The notes beneath the pieces are model-generated. The model did no database searches and was not told where the DNA came from. It saw only the letters and a program-made list of their open reading frames with translations. A DNA stretch of 53,960 nucleotides, taken from NCBI GenBank assembly GCA_964426675.1, contig CAYRRM010000018.1, positions 1 to 53,960 on the forward strand, written 5' to 3'. The translations under genes were made by a program, and so were the position numbers. Each line of letters opens with the position of its first letter. The first letter of the stretch is position 1. Positions 8,106 through 17,021 of the stretch are shown piece after piece. The stretch is from DYMC01 sp035406705 (lineage in GTDB: Bacteria > Verrucomicrobiota > Lentisphaeria > Victivallales > GWF2-50-93).

Positions 8106-8261
8106 TCAATGAAAGAGTTTAATATTTTGAACTCTAGATTTTATAATTTTTTCAAGCTCGCTAAATGAATGTTTTCCAGGTATGTCAATGTTGATGCTCA
8201 GGATTTGTGAATGTGGGATATGATAATTTGCTATCAGCAAATCAGAGACAGTAGACTCCAT
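8106..8261 (-). CDS. Possible small ORF of unknown function, or a gene remnant
   Basis: A 51-codon ORF (MESTVSDLLIANYHI...) ends in a protein-like stretch with IDIPGKHSFSELEKIIKSR. Its frame stays open upstream without a start codon to about 8400, which suggests the tail of a decayed gene rather than an intact one. I recognise no family. No clear Shine-Dalgarno precedes the ATG. It lies in the 384-bp gap between pabA and the CDF exporter. Confidence 0.2.
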   Translation of the reverse strand: MESTVSDLLIANYHIPHSQILSINIDIPGKHSFSELEKIIKSRVQNIKLFH

Positions 8262-8306
8262 TTGATTTTGATTGTTTTTCCTTATAGAGTGTAAGATTAT
8301 TATTAT

Positions 8307-8372
8307 ATGAAATATAGCTGCATTTTGCGTTTTGGTCAGAGTGGCGTATATGCCTTGAGAGAATGGGGTTGA
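8307..8372 (+). pseudogene. Possible remnant of a HARE-HTH domain C-terminus
   Basis: On the plus strand the frame ending at TGA 8370-8372 reads LRFGQSGVYALREWG. This resembles the end of HARE-HTH (DUF3926-type) winged-helix domains, which typically finish in a G-x-YALREWG pattern. Only about 20 codons are open and nothing upstream in any frame restores the rest, so it would be a relic. Chance similarity is quite possible, since the opposite strand is also open here. Confidence 0.22.
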
Positions 8373-8440
8373 GTAGTTACTACACCAGTGCCCCCTAACT
8401 TAGTCTTTACATCACAGTTTCCAGATGCAGAATATTTAGG

Positions 8441-9370
8441 TTAATGAAATGAAGAGAAGGTATTATCTGTTATTTCATTAGAGGGAGTAGTTATTCCATA
8501 GGGCTCAATATGAACGAGAACGTCTATTATTCCGAGACCAGATGAAGTTAAAATTCTTTTTACTTCTGTTGCTATATTATGCCCTTGTTCAATATTGAGG
8601 GAAGGATCTACTTCAACATGCATATCTATGAAATAGAGTGAAGAAACAGAACGACTTCTAATTTTGTGTATATCCCTTACTCCTTGAACATTAAAAGCAA
8701 GTTTTTTTACCTCTTCCAGAATTTTTTTGTCCAATCCGGCTTCAAGGATATCCTGAATTGGATTTTCTGCGATCTTCCAGGATGCTTTTATGATGAAGAG
8801 AGAAACGGCAAAAGTCGCGACATGATCGAGAAAAGACCATTCCGGGGCTATAGCTGAGATAGCAACAGCAATCGCAACAGGTATAGAAGAAAACGCATCA
8901 GAGCGATGATGCCATGCGTTAGCTATAAGGGCAGACGACTTTATTTTTTTTCCGACCAAAATAGTCCAGCGATACAGAGATTCTTTTACTACTATAGAAG
9001 CTATAGCAGTGAGAAATGCAATTACACCTGGAGGTTTACTGTGCTTTTCTGGTAAAGTAATAATCGCCTTATAAGCCAAAAAAACACCAATAATAGCTAA
9101 ACTAACGGCGATAAATAAGGCAACGAGTGCTTCTATCTTGCGATGTCCATATGGATGGCAAGAGTCGGGTTCTTTTCCCCAGAACCTTGCTCCTATAAGG
9201 ACGGCTATATCAGTCGCAGAATCTGACAGTGAATGGATAGCGTCGGCTACTATTGCCTGACTGTGCCCAAATATTCCTGCTATAATCTTTATTGTGCAGA
9301 GCAAAAAGTTAATTATAAGTCCACTAATAGTGACTTTATTTATCGCATTAATTGAATTTCTTTCATCCAT
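8441..9370 (-). CDS. Cation diffusion facilitator family metal exporter
   Basis: A 309-residue CDF transporter that exports divalent metal (Zn, Fe, Mn or Co) in exchange for protons. There are about six membrane segments. The metal-site motifs are the ADAIHSLSDSATD region of helix 2 and NAWHHRSDAFSS of helix 5. A cytoplasmic C-terminal domain with IDMHVEVDP and DVLVHIEPYG follows, as in CDF dimerisation domains. The substrate is not determinable; the nearby iron/ROS operon makes Fe(II) or Mn(II) reasonable candidates. The gene is divergent from the SPFH pair. Confidence 0.92.
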   Translation of the reverse strand: MDERNSINAINKVTISGLIINFLLCTIKIIAGIFGHSQAIVADAIHSLSDSATDIAVLIGARFWGKEPDSCHPYGHRKIEALVALFIAVSLAIIGVFLAYKAIITLPEKHSKPPGVIAFLTAIASIVVKESLYRWTILVGKKIKSSALIANAWHHRSDAFSSIPVAIAVAISAIAPEWSFLDHVATFAVSLFIIKASWKIAENPIQDILEAGLDKKILEEVKKLAFNVQGVRDIHKIRSRSVSSLYFIDMHVEVDPSLNIEQGHNIATEVKRILTSSGLGIIDVLVHIEPYGITTPSNEITDNTFSSFH

Positions 9371-9589
9371 TTATGAAATTGAATTTTTTAGTAAAAAATT
9401 AGCAAAAAATGTAATTATCATTATTAATCAAATGTATTTTATCTCTTTTTCAAGTCTATTTTATTTCTTTCCAAAAATTTTTTCTTTGCCTTAAAAAATG
9501 CTTAATCTAAAATAATGAGTATTTTCAAAATCTGACCATATATTTCTGAGTTTCAAAATCTTGAACAACGAAATAAAATGAAGAAAAAA

Positions 9590-9617
9590 TTGACTTTTGA
9601 AATGATTATGTTATAAA
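9590..9617 (+). promoter_or_regulatory. Sigma70-type promoter of the SPFH gene pair
   Basis: TTGACT (9590-9595), a 16-bp spacer and TATAAA (9612-9617). The first SPFH gene starts 48 bp further on, after a strong GGAGG Shine-Dalgarno at 9652-9656. This promoter position rules out the longer reading of the gene from an ATG at 9621. Confidence 0.6.
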
Positions 9618-9665
9618 TATTTGTGTATTTATATATTATATAACTCAATTTTGGAGGATTTCCTG

Positions 9666-11198
9666 ATGAATACAAATGGCAGTGAAACAGGAAAAAAACG
9701 AGAAAAGAATAAGCCTCAGTTTAATTATCCGTTAGGACTTTTCTCTGGTTGTTTTGCCTCTCTAATTATTCTTTTAATCTTTCTTTTTATTCCTGTATGG
9801 ATTTGGTACTGGTGGAGGATAGAACCGGGGTCAGGTGAGTTTGCGGTGCTTATAAAGAAAACGGGCGAAAATCTACCTCCGGGGCAAATTATAGCATCAA
9901 ACGAGAAACAAAAAGGCGTTAGATTGGAAGTTTTACCGGAAGGTCATTATTTTAAAAATCCCTACGTATGGGATTGGAAAATACATAAAATTACAGATAT
10001 TCCGGCAGGAAAACTCGGTGTAAAAGTAAAACTTTTTGGAGAAAATCTTCCTGACGGTGAAATTATAGCTAAAGATAATAAATACAAAGGAATTATGCCG
10101 GATATACTTGCTCCGGGAAAATACAGAATTAATCCATATGCTTATGATGTTCTAATAATGGATGCAGTACAGATTCGCCCTGGCCATGTTGGTGTAATAA
10201 CCTCGCTTATTGGAGAAGATATACTTAATAACAACATACCTGAGAGTGAACGGAATACTTTTTTGGTGAGAAAAGGCATGAAAGGTGTCTTACCTGAAGT
10301 ACTTGATCCCGGTACTTATTATATAAATCCATATATCTTTAACATAGTAGAAGTAAATATACAAAGTCAACGTTTTGAGGTTAGTGGTGATGATGCAGTA
10401 TCATTTCTTACCCAAGATGCTTTTCCCGTAAAGGTTGAGGGGACAGTTGAGTTTAACATTTTGAAAGACAGGGCAGCTCTTCTCACTCATAAAGTGGGAG
10501 ATATGGAAGACATTATAGATAAAATAATTATGCCGCGTATGCGTGGTTTTAGCAGAATTGAGGGAAGTAAAAAGACAGCGGTGGAATTTATTGTTGGCGA
10601 AACGAGACAAGAATTTCAAAATAGCTTGCAAGATTATTTGAAGAAGATTTGTGAACCATGGGGAATTTCAGTAAATTCTGTGCTTATAAGAAATATAATT
10701 CCTCCTGAAGAGATAGCTCAGGTAATAAGGGAACGCGAACTTGCCATTCAAGAGGCAAAAAAATTTGAGCAACAGATAGAACGCGCAAAATCAAAAGCTG
10801 AATTAACAAAACAGGAAATGCTTGCGGAGCAAAACAGAGTAAAAGTTCAGGCAGAGACTGAAAAGATAAAAGCTAAAATAGCGGCGGAGCAGGAACAACA
10901 GGTTAAGTTGATTGGAGCCCAAAAGGAGCTTGATGTAGCAAAAATAAATCTTGATACAACTAATTCCAGAATTGCAGCAATGCTTCTCAAGGCTCAGGCA
11001 GAACAGGACGTAATACGAAAAAATAATGAAGCTGAAGCAAAGGTTTTAACTGATAAAGTCGAAGCATTTGGAGGGGGATTTGCATATGCAAAATATTTAT
11101 TGTATCAAAAAATAGCGCCTTCATTAAAAAGTGTTATTACAAATGATAATCACAAAGGCTTTGGCTTTCCTCTGCCTGAAAATATAAAGGAGAAGTAA
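9666..11198 (+). CDS. SPFH/Band-7 domain membrane protein 1 (triplicated N-terminal module)
   Basis: The start is set by GGAGG 9 nt before ATG 9666, giving 510 residues. A cytoplasmic N-tail is followed by a membrane helix at about 25-50. Then come three consecutive repeats of about 50-60 residues with the pattern G-x-hGV-x-S/K-h-G-E-x-LP-x-G-x-hhA ... KG-h-x-P-x-hL-x-PG-x-Y-x-hNPY. An SPFH/Band-7 domain (VEGTVEFNILKD through NSVLIRNIIPPEEIA) and a long Ala/Glu/Lys/Gln coiled coil complete the protein. SPFH proteins form ring scaffolds that organise membranes and proteases. The ligand here is unknown. It is co-transcribed with a paralogue 3 bp downstream. Confidence 0.82.
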   Translation: MNTNGSETGKKREKNKPQFNYPLGLFSGCFASLIILLIFLFIPVWIWYWWRIEPGSGEFAVLIKKTGENLPPGQIIASNEKQKGVRLEVLPEGHYFKNPYVWDWKIHKITDIPAGKLGVKVKLFGENLPDGEIIAKDNKYKGIMPDILAPGKYRINPYAYDVLIMDAVQIRPGHVGVITSLIGEDILNNNIPESERNTFLVRKGMKGVLPEVLDPGTYYINPYIFNIVEVNIQSQRFEVSGDDAVSFLTQDAFPVKVEGTVEFNILKDRAALLTHKVGDMEDIIDKIIMPRMRGFSRIEGSKKTAVEFIVGETRQEFQNSLQDYLKKICEPWGISVNSVLIRNIIPPEEIAQVIRERELAIQEAKKFEQQIERAKSKAELTKQEMLAEQNRVKVQAETEKIKAKIAAEQEQQVKLIGAQKELDVAKINLDTTNSRIAAMLLKAQAEQDVIRKNNEAEAKVLTDKVEAFGGGFAYAKYLLYQKIAPSLKSVITNDNHKGFGFPLPENIKEK

Positions 11199-11201
11199 AA
11201 A

Positions 11202-12965
11202 ATGAAAAAAATTACTTATTCTCTTGCATTCATAATTTCAATAATGGTGGTTTATTTTATATGGGTATGGGGCTTCTGCAGGTTTTATGTTCCAGCTGGT
11301 TATATGGCTATTATTACCTCTAAAGAAGGTGCTGAAATGCCAGCAGGGCAAATACTTGCAAAAAAAGGTCAAAAAGGTGTATGGGAAGAACCTCTTGCGG
11401 AGGGAAGGCATTTTCTCAATCCCATTTTTTATGAATGGAAAATAGTGCCAGCTCTAAGGATTAGTGCGGGTAAAATCGGAGTCGTAACATCAAAAGTTGG
11501 AACAGATCTACCAGCTGGAGAATTTCTCGCCAATGAAGGCCAAAAAGGTGTATGGCGCAAGGTCCTTGGTCCAGGAATTTATAGACTTAATCCTGTAGGA
11601 TATAAAATAGACATTTACGATGCAAAAAGTATCCCTATAGGTTATGTTGGCATTATTACCTCCTTATCAGGCAAAGAAGCAAAAAAAGGCGATTTTGCAA
11701 ACAAAGGAGAGAAAGGTGTTATGCAGGATATAATTCAGCCAGGATTATATTACGTCAATCCTTATGAGTATAAGGTAGATGTAATTGAGATAGGACTAAA
11801 TCAGGTATCAATACTTGGCAAAGAGGGAGGGAAAGTTGTTACCAAAGCTCAAATTGCAACACAAAATCAGGCATTGCAGGAACTTCAAAGTAATGTTCTC
11901 GCCGAACAGGCTGAAAGAAGAGCTGATTATATAGAATCTGAAGCGAAACAAAGTGGGAGCAGTTCACTCTTAGGCTTAGGCCTTAGTAAAGCTTACTCTT
12001 CCGCACCGTCCGATAGAAAAAAAAGAGCACAACAAAAAGATAAAGCTCCTGCAATGGCTCCGCAAAAACCATCTGTAGATTTTTTGCAAGATGGGGTAAT
12101 CAGAACGCTGGGACTTACTCAATTTGTAGAATTTCCTTCACGGGATGGTTTTGACATAAGGCTCGATATGACAGTTGAATTTGAATTTACTCCATCAAAG
12201 ATTGCTTCTATTTTTATGAATTATGGTGATTTGCCAGCCGTAGTGGATAAAATTATAATGCCTCAGATATTGTCTATTTCGAGATTAAAAGGTTCATCAT
12301 ATAAAGCCCAGGATTTTATAATAGGCGAGGGAAGGGAAAAATTCCAGGATGAACTTAGAGAAGCTCTCTCAAATGTTCTTGGAGCAAAAAATATCGTTGT
12401 TCACAATTCATTAATAAGATATGTTGATGTTCCCAATCAGATCCTTGATCCTATTCAACAGAGGAGTGTAGCACAAGAACAAAACTTAACTAATATTGAG
12501 AAACAAAAAACTGCCAAAAAACGCGCCGAACTCAACACAGAAGAAGCTATGATAGAACAAAAAAGGCAGGAGGTAGCGCAAGAAACAGAAAAAATAGCAG
12601 CAGAAATAGCAGCTAATAAAGAGAAAATTGTTGCAGAAATTCACGCTAATACGGAAAAATCTGTTGCAGAAATAGAGAAAATGACTGCTGAAATAAATGC
12701 GACAATAACAAAAAACCTCGGTAAAGCTAAAGCAGATATAGTCAAAATGGTCGAAGGCGAAAAAGCGAATGGATATCAGATGAAAGTAAAAGCGGTAAAG
12801 GATCCCTCAGCATATGCATGGATAACTTTCGCAGAAAATATGAATCCAGAATTAAATATCAAAATTCTTCATGCTGGAGATGGAACGTTGTGGACTGATA
12901 TAGATAAAGATAATTTTGGAGATATCGGAGGGGCTGCAATTCTAAAAAATCAAAAGAAAAAATAA
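11202..12965 (+). CDS. SPFH/Band-7 domain membrane protein 2 (tandem paralogue)
   Basis: A 587-residue paralogue of the preceding gene, with its AAGGAG ribosome site in the end of that gene. One membrane helix (about 4-22) precedes three copies of the same module (examples: YMAIITSKEGAEMPAGQILA, KIGVVTSKVGTDLPAGEFLA, YVGIITSLSG). Unlike its neighbour it then inserts about 80 residues: a Gln-rich helix, the linker SGSSSLLGLGL, and a Lys/Pro/Ala-rich segment. The SPFH domain (MTVEFEFTPSKIA to NSLIRYVDVP) and a long repetitive coil of AEI-type heptads follow. The pair probably forms a hetero-oligomer; that is inference. Confidence 0.8.
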   Translation: MKKITYSLAFIISIMVVYFIWVWGFCRFYVPAGYMAIITSKEGAEMPAGQILAKKGQKGVWEEPLAEGRHFLNPIFYEWKIVPALRISAGKIGVVTSKVGTDLPAGEFLANEGQKGVWRKVLGPGIYRLNPVGYKIDIYDAKSIPIGYVGIITSLSGKEAKKGDFANKGEKGVMQDIIQPGLYYVNPYEYKVDVIEIGLNQVSILGKEGGKVVTKAQIATQNQALQELQSNVLAEQAERRADYIESEAKQSGSSSLLGLGLSKAYSSAPSDRKKRAQQKDKAPAMAPQKPSVDFLQDGVIRTLGLTQFVEFPSRDGFDIRLDMTVEFEFTPSKIASIFMNYGDLPAVVDKIIMPQILSISRLKGSSYKAQDFIIGEGREKFQDELREALSNVLGAKNIVVHNSLIRYVDVPNQILDPIQQRSVAQEQNLTNIEKQKTAKKRAELNTEEAMIEQKRQEVAQETEKIAAEIAANKEKIVAEIHANTEKSVAEIEKMTAEINATITKNLGKAKADIVKMVEGEKANGYQMKVKAVKDPSAYAWITFAENMNPELNIKILHAGDGTLWTDIDKDNFGDIGGAAILKNQKKK

Positions 12966-13076
12966 TTATTAATTTGTTTTTATTCTCATCAGTGCTAACT
13001 TACTGCCCGCCTTCATTCTGTCGAGGTTTGAAGGAATTTTATCATAAAAAAAATATAAACATTAAAAAATGAAAAA

Positions 13077-14846
13077 ATGACAAATCTTCAAAACGAAAAC
13101 AATCTAAAAAGTTATCTGGATATGAAAAATATTCCGAGTATGGATGAATTGCTCGGAAAAGTTGCTGAACAGGCAGATTTTAAAGAAGAAAGCATTATCG
13201 ATGGAACTATTGTTGAAAAAAGAAATAATGGTGTTCTTGTCGATATAGGATATAAATCCGAGGGCTTTGTTCCAGCAGAAGAATTCAAAAACTGGGAACA
13301 AGTAAAAGTTGGCGATAAAATTAAAGTTCTTCTTGAAAATATTGAAGACGAAAGAAATATGCCAGTCCTCAGCGTAAATAAAGCTGAATTCTTGAATTCC
13401 TGGAATAATCTTGTTAAAAATCATAAAGAGGGTGACGTCATAAAGGGTCTGATTAAAGCGCGTGTAAAAGGGGGATTCACAGTTGAAATTGAAGGAGTAG
13501 ATGCATTTCTCCCGGGGTCTCAACTTGATATAGCTCCAGTGAAAAGTATGGATGATTTTGTAGGCAAAGAATACGATGTGAAGATACTTAAAATAAATGA
13601 AGAAAGGAAAAATGTTGTTGTTTCAAGAAGAGAACTCCTCGAAGAAGATAGAGCAGGAAAACGCGCAGCTATACTCAAAGAAATTAAATTGGGAGATGTC
13701 AAAGTCGGAATCGTTAAAAATATTACTGACTTTGGCGCCTTCATAGATTTAGGTGGATTAGATGGTCTTCTTCATATCACAGATATGTCGTGGAAGAGAA
13801 TAAATCATCCATCTGAAATGCTAACCATGGGACAACAAATTGAAGTAAAAATTATTGATATTGACGAAGAAAAAGGTCGTGTTTCTCTCGGATTGAAACA
13901 AAAAACACAGGATCCATGGGAAAGTATAACAGAAAAATACCCGGTCGGCTCAAAAGTAAAGGGGAAAGTTGTAAATCTTATGCCTTATGGTGCATTCATT
14001 GAAATTGAAGAAGGTGTTGAGGGCTTAATACATGTCTCTGAAATGTCATGGACAAAGAGAATTACCCGTGCAAGCGAAGTTATGAATCTCGGAGATGAAG
14101 TCGAAGCTGTTGTCCTTGATATTATTCAAAAAGATCAAAAAAAACTTTCTCTCGGACTCAGACAAACCGTCAGAAATCCATGGGAAATTCTTGCAGAGAA
14201 ATATCCTGCCGGCAGTAAGATAAAAGGAAAAGTCAGAAATATGACAAGTTATGGTGCATTTATTGAAATCGAAGAAGGAATAGATGGAATGATTCATGTT
14301 TCTGATATGTCCTGGACCAGAAAAATTAATAATCCTGCAGAAATGTTAAGTGTGGGTCAGGAAATTGAAGCCGTTGTCCTTGAAATAGACCCAGCTCAGC
14401 AAAGAATTTCTCTTGGAATAAAACAACTTGAAAGTGACCCGTGGGCTGAAATAGATAATCTTTACAAAGTCGGCGACGTGGTAAAAGGGAAAATTACTAA
14501 AATTACTGCATTCGGCGCCTTTGTTGAAATGACACGAAAAATAGATGGACTGATACATATCTCACAAATAAGTACAGAACATGTTAAGCGCGTAAAAGAT
14601 GTCTTAAAAATTGGACAGGAAGTAGAAGCAAAAGTTATAAAGGTTGATAAAGAAAACCGAAGAATTGGGCTCAGTATAAAGGCTATGAGTATGAATATAT
14701 CTGAGGAAGAATTAAAAGCTGTTGGGGAAGAAGTCTCTCAAGCACTCGGTAATGCAATGGCCGGTGTAGGTGAAATGTTAGATGAAGATTCTCTTGCTGC
14801 GCTTGACCAAATAAGCATAGAACAAAATGTTGAGGAAAACAAGTAG
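13077..14846 (+). CDS. rpsA: 30S ribosomal protein S1
   Basis: This 589-residue protein is built of six S1 (OB-fold) repeats. Repeats 3-6 are the most regular, each with the GAF(I/V) and DG(L/M)(I/L)H(I/V)S/T signature (for example TDFGAFIDLGGLDGLLHITD and TSYGAFIEIEEGIDGMIHVS). S1 unfolds mRNA leaders on the 30S subunit. No Shine-Dalgarno is seen before the ATG, which is common for rpsA, whose translation is autoregulated. The 111-bp leader is A-rich. A strong terminator follows at 14880-14917. Confidence 0.96.
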   Translation: MTNLQNENNLKSYLDMKNIPSMDELLGKVAEQADFKEESIIDGTIVEKRNNGVLVDIGYKSEGFVPAEEFKNWEQVKVGDKIKVLLENIEDERNMPVLSVNKAEFLNSWNNLVKNHKEGDVIKGLIKARVKGGFTVEIEGVDAFLPGSQLDIAPVKSMDDFVGKEYDVKILKINEERKNVVVSRRELLEEDRAGKRAAILKEIKLGDVKVGIVKNITDFGAFIDLGGLDGLLHITDMSWKRINHPSEMLTMGQQIEVKIIDIDEEKGRVSLGLKQKTQDPWESITEKYPVGSKVKGKVVNLMPYGAFIEIEEGVEGLIHVSEMSWTKRITRASEVMNLGDEVEAVVLDIIQKDQKKLSLGLRQTVRNPWEILAEKYPAGSKIKGKVRNMTSYGAFIEIEEGIDGMIHVSDMSWTRKINNPAEMLSVGQEIEAVVLEIDPAQQRISLGIKQLESDPWAEIDNLYKVGDVVKGKITKITAFGAFVEMTRKIDGLIHISQISTEHVKRVKDVLKIGQEVEAKVIKVDKENRRIGLSIKAMSMNISEEELKAVGEEVSQALGNAMAGVGEMLDEDSLAALDQISIEQNVEENK

Positions 14847-14879
14847 TTACACCTACAAATAAAAATAATAAATGGAATT

Positions 14880-14917
14880 AATCCGGAGTTTTCCATCGAA
14901 ATCTCCGGATTTTTTTT
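14880..14917 (+). terminator. Rho-independent terminator of rpsA
   Basis: AATCCGGAG and CTCCGGATT form a perfect 9-bp stem around a 14-nt loop, followed by seven T residues. It lies 33 bp after the rpsA stop. Confidence 0.9.
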
Positions 14918-15028
14918 AGTTGGCAGGAGTCTGCATTTTGTATCTTGCTGGCGTGGTGCAAAACCAGGAAGTCCACGTTAGCCTCAATACTATTCTAAGA
15001 ATAATCCTCCTATACGATGCAGTTAGAG

Positions 15029-15057
15029 TTGTTGCTACATCATAATATCATTATAAT
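15029..15057 (+). promoter_or_regulatory. Sigma70-type promoter inside repeat copy 1
   Basis: TTGTTG (15029-15034), exactly 17 bp, then a consensus TATAAT (15052-15057). The matching positions in copy 2 are TTGTCA-17-TATGAT, so both hexamers and the spacing survive although the spacer has diverged. Confidence 0.65.
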
Positions 15058-15063
15058 AAAAGA

Positions 15064-15260
15064 GATGTAGAAAACCATGTGCTTACCAAATTGCTTTCTG
15101 GACTGGAAATTTTTCTATTCTGAACCGTTGATTCAAGGAGCCAGATTGGTGCACATCCTTGCGCGAGCTTTCAGAAAATTCTACAGGAAAATGCGAACTC
15201 CCCAGCGTAAAAGAGAGCAACCATATGCTACTTTTCAACTTAGATACCAACTGTTTTTTT
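15064..15260 (+). ncRNA. Candidate small RNA, unknown class
   Basis: The predicted transcript runs from about 7 nt after TATAAT to the T-run at 15253-15260. ATGTGC and ACCAA (15077-15089) can pair perfectly with TTGGT and GCACAT (15146-15156), leaving a two-T bulge, to make an 11-bp stem. The length of about 195 nt would suit a 6S-like or other regulatory RNA, but I could not build the canonical 6S structure, and the 15077 stem is not conserved in copy 2. A 61-codon frame (15077-15262) is judged spurious. Confidence 0.35.
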
Positions 15261-15266
15261 AGGATA

Positions 15267-15288
15267 ATGATTTTTTAATAAAAATCAT
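15267..15288. terminator. AT-only hairpin after repeat copy 1
   Basis: ATGATTTTT and AAAAATCAT form a perfect 9-bp stem with a 4-nt loop, just after the repeat. It is AT-only and without a GC-rich base, so termination is only possible. Copy 2 lacks it. Confidence 0.35.
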
Positions 15289-15446
15289 AATTTGCAAAAT
15301 TTCATTTTTTCATATTTTTTTTCCACCAGGAGAGCGAATCCATTGTCTTCCCCAGCCTTGTTATCTTCAAAATTTCCAATAGTACAAATGCGTTTTCAAT
15401 ACCTCGCTACTACGCATTACACTGTTGGGTTAGTGAAACATGCAGA

Positions 15447-16508
15447 TTAGATTTCTGTTGAGACATTTGCTGAAGAAAAAGTAGCCATTTGATTGATTAT
15501 TTTTATCGATGCAGAAACTATATGGATAGCAAGTGCTGCGCCCGTTCCTTCGCCAAGTCTCAGGTCGAGACTCAATAGAGGTTTTACTCCCATTAGCTTT
15601 AGAGCTTTTGAATGTCCATTTTCTGCCGATAAATGACTAAAAAAGCAGTAATCAAGTATTTCGTTTTTCAGTTTTATAGCTGTTAGTGCTGCTGCTCCTG
15701 ATATAAAGCCATCAATCATTATGGGGATTTTTCTTTCTGCTGACTGTATAATGGCTCCGCAGATAGCAGCAATTTCAAATCCTCCAACTGCTGCCATAAC
15801 TGCGAGAGGATCACTTTTTAATTTAGAATATTTTTCCCTGGCAAGGTTAACTATTTCGATTTTTTTTCTAAGACGCTGATCGTCTATTCCAGTTCCTCTT
15901 CCGACAATCTCTTCTGCAGGCAAGTCAAGTAAAATTGAATAGATAGCAGCTGAGGATGTGGTATTTGCAATTCCCATATCGCCGGTGCAGATAAGGTCTG
16001 CCCCCTCATTTATGCATTCTTCGGCTATTTTTGCCCCAGCCATAATGGCTCTGCAACAGTCTTCCTGGGTCATTGCCGGAGTTTTTGCGAAATTCGCAGT
16101 TCCTTTTGCGATTTTATTTTTTATAATAGAGGGATGATTATAATCACCAGCTACTCCGACATCTATCACTTTCAATTTTGCGTTAGCATGTTTTGATAAG
16201 ACATTTATTGCGGCTCCTCCATTTGCAAAATTTTTAAGCATCTGAGTTGTAACTTTTTGAGGGAAAGCACTTACGCCTTCTTCTGCAACACCGTGGTCTC
16301 CTGCGAATGTGAGGATATAAGTATTTTCGAGCTTTGCGTTCATGTTTCCTCTAATAGATAGGTATTTTATTGCGCATTCTTCGAGGATTCCAAGACTTCC
16401 TCTCGGTTTTGTTAGATTATTGAGTTTTTGTTGAGCAGAAGATGCAATTTCTTTGTTTGGGGGACTAATCTTATTAATAATTTCCATTAAATTTTCAGTT
16501 ATTTTCAT
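15447..16508 (-). CDS. cobT: Nicotinate-nucleotide:dimethylbenzimidazole phosphoribosyltransferase
   Basis: CobT activates the lower ligand base of cobamides by making its alpha-ribotide. The 353-residue length is typical. Signatures are LTKPRGSLGILE near the N-terminus, TFAGDHGVAEEGVSAFPQ, CTGDMGIANTTSSAA, and the catalytic Glu region LRLGEGTGAALA. It overlaps the upstream TauE-like gene by 14 bp. No other cobamide genes and no recognisable cobalamin riboswitch are nearby. It contains a palindrome copy at 16086-16098. Confidence 0.95.
   Translation of the reverse strand: MKITENLMEIINKISPPNKEIASSAQQKLNNLTKPRGSLGILEECAIKYLSIRGNMNAKLENTYILTFAGDHGVAEEGVSAFPQKVTTQMLKNFANGGAAINVLSKHANAKLKVIDVGVAGDYNHPSIIKNKIAKGTANFAKTPAMTQEDCCRAIMAGAKIAEECINEGADLICTGDMGIANTTSSAAIYSILLDLPAEEIVGRGTGIDDQRLRKKIEIVNLAREKYSKLKSDPLAVMAAVGGFEIAAICGAIIQSAERKIPIMIDGFISGAAALTAIKLKNEILDYCFFSHLSAENGHSKALKLMGVKPLLSLDLRLGEGTGAALAIHIVSASIKIINQMATFSSANVSTEI
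16086..16098. repeat. Iterated palindrome, copy 4 (AAT centre)
   Basis: In cobT, codons for T-A-N-F-A-K. Confidence 0.85.
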
Positions 16509-16923
16509 AAATTTCTGTATCTATAGAAGAATTTTTAACTTTTTTATTGTTGTTTTCATTTGAAAAGAAAATTTTTATAGCAATTATCACAAGGAATATA
16601 GCAAAAGCTTTTTTAAGGTATATGGAAGGAAGCCTCGCAGCAATTTCGCTACCTATCAAAACTCCAATTATCGAACCAATTGATATGAAGAAAGCAATTT
16701 TAGGATTTATTTCAATATCTGGATTGAAATAGTATCTGAGGGAGCCTACTATAGCCATTGGTATCATAGCCATTAGAGATAAGCCCTGTGCACTTTTTTG
16801 GTTTAAGCCAAAGATTAATACGAGGATTGGGACAACAAGAGCGCCTCCTCCTATACCGAGAGCACCTCCTGCGATTCCTGCAATAATTCCCCAAAAAATT
16901 AGGTTAAGCGATTGTGGCGTCAT
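16495..16923 (-). CDS. TauE/SafE (DUF81) family membrane protein, half-length
   Basis: A 142-residue membrane protein with about four helices. The motif GGALGIGGGALVVPIL and the following QGLSLMAMIPMAIVGSLRYY are typical of the TauE/SafE family of anion (sulfite, sulfonate) exporters. Full-length members have about 250 residues and two such halves, but single-half members are common, and these presumably dimerise. It overlaps cobT by 14 bp, so the two are co-expressed. A functional link to cobamides is not evident. Confidence 0.8.
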   Translation of the reverse strand: MTPQSLNLIFWGIIAGIAGGALGIGGGALVVPILVLIFGLNQKSAQGLSLMAMIPMAIVGSLRYYFNPDIEINPKIAFFISIGSIIGVLIGSEIAARLPSIYLKKAFAIFLVIIAIKIFFSNENNNKKVKNSSIDTEIYENN

Positions 16924-17021
16924 TATATAACTCCCATTTTTTTATAAAGATAGTTTCATGGTAGTCTATTAGATTAAATAAAGATGTCTTTTTTCTGTAG
17001 AATAATCTAAAAAGAACTTAA

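Larger units (their letters stand above)
15009..15263 (+). repeat. Dispersed repeat, copy 1 (non-coding region 14918-15446)
   Basis: About 255 bp that match, in inverted orientation, the segment 53631-53890. The most conserved block includes CACATCCTTGCGCG and GCTTTCAGAAAATTCTACAG; other blocks are CTGGAAATTTTTCTATTC and the closing T-run with TTTTTTTAGGAT. The similarity begins upstream of a promoter and ends in a T-run. Open frames in the two copies do not agree well (stops and indels), so protein coding is unlikely. The rest of the 600-bp gap between rpsA and cobT (14918-15008 and 15289-15446) shows nothing I recognise. Confidence 0.75.

Noticed and set aside
9621..9665. Longer start of SPFH protein 1
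   Set aside because: The ATG at 9621 lies 3 bp after the -10 box, before the likely transcription start, while GGAGG precedes the ATG at 9666.
13104..14558. Long antisense frames across rpsA and similar ones opposite other genes
   Set aside because: They mirror the codon periodicity of the real genes and have no family motifs or ribosome sites.
15077..15262. 61-codon ORF inside repeat copy 1
   Set aside because: Copy 2 does not preserve the frame, and no ribosome site precedes the ATG. The conserved features are a promoter, a T-run and RNA-like pairing.
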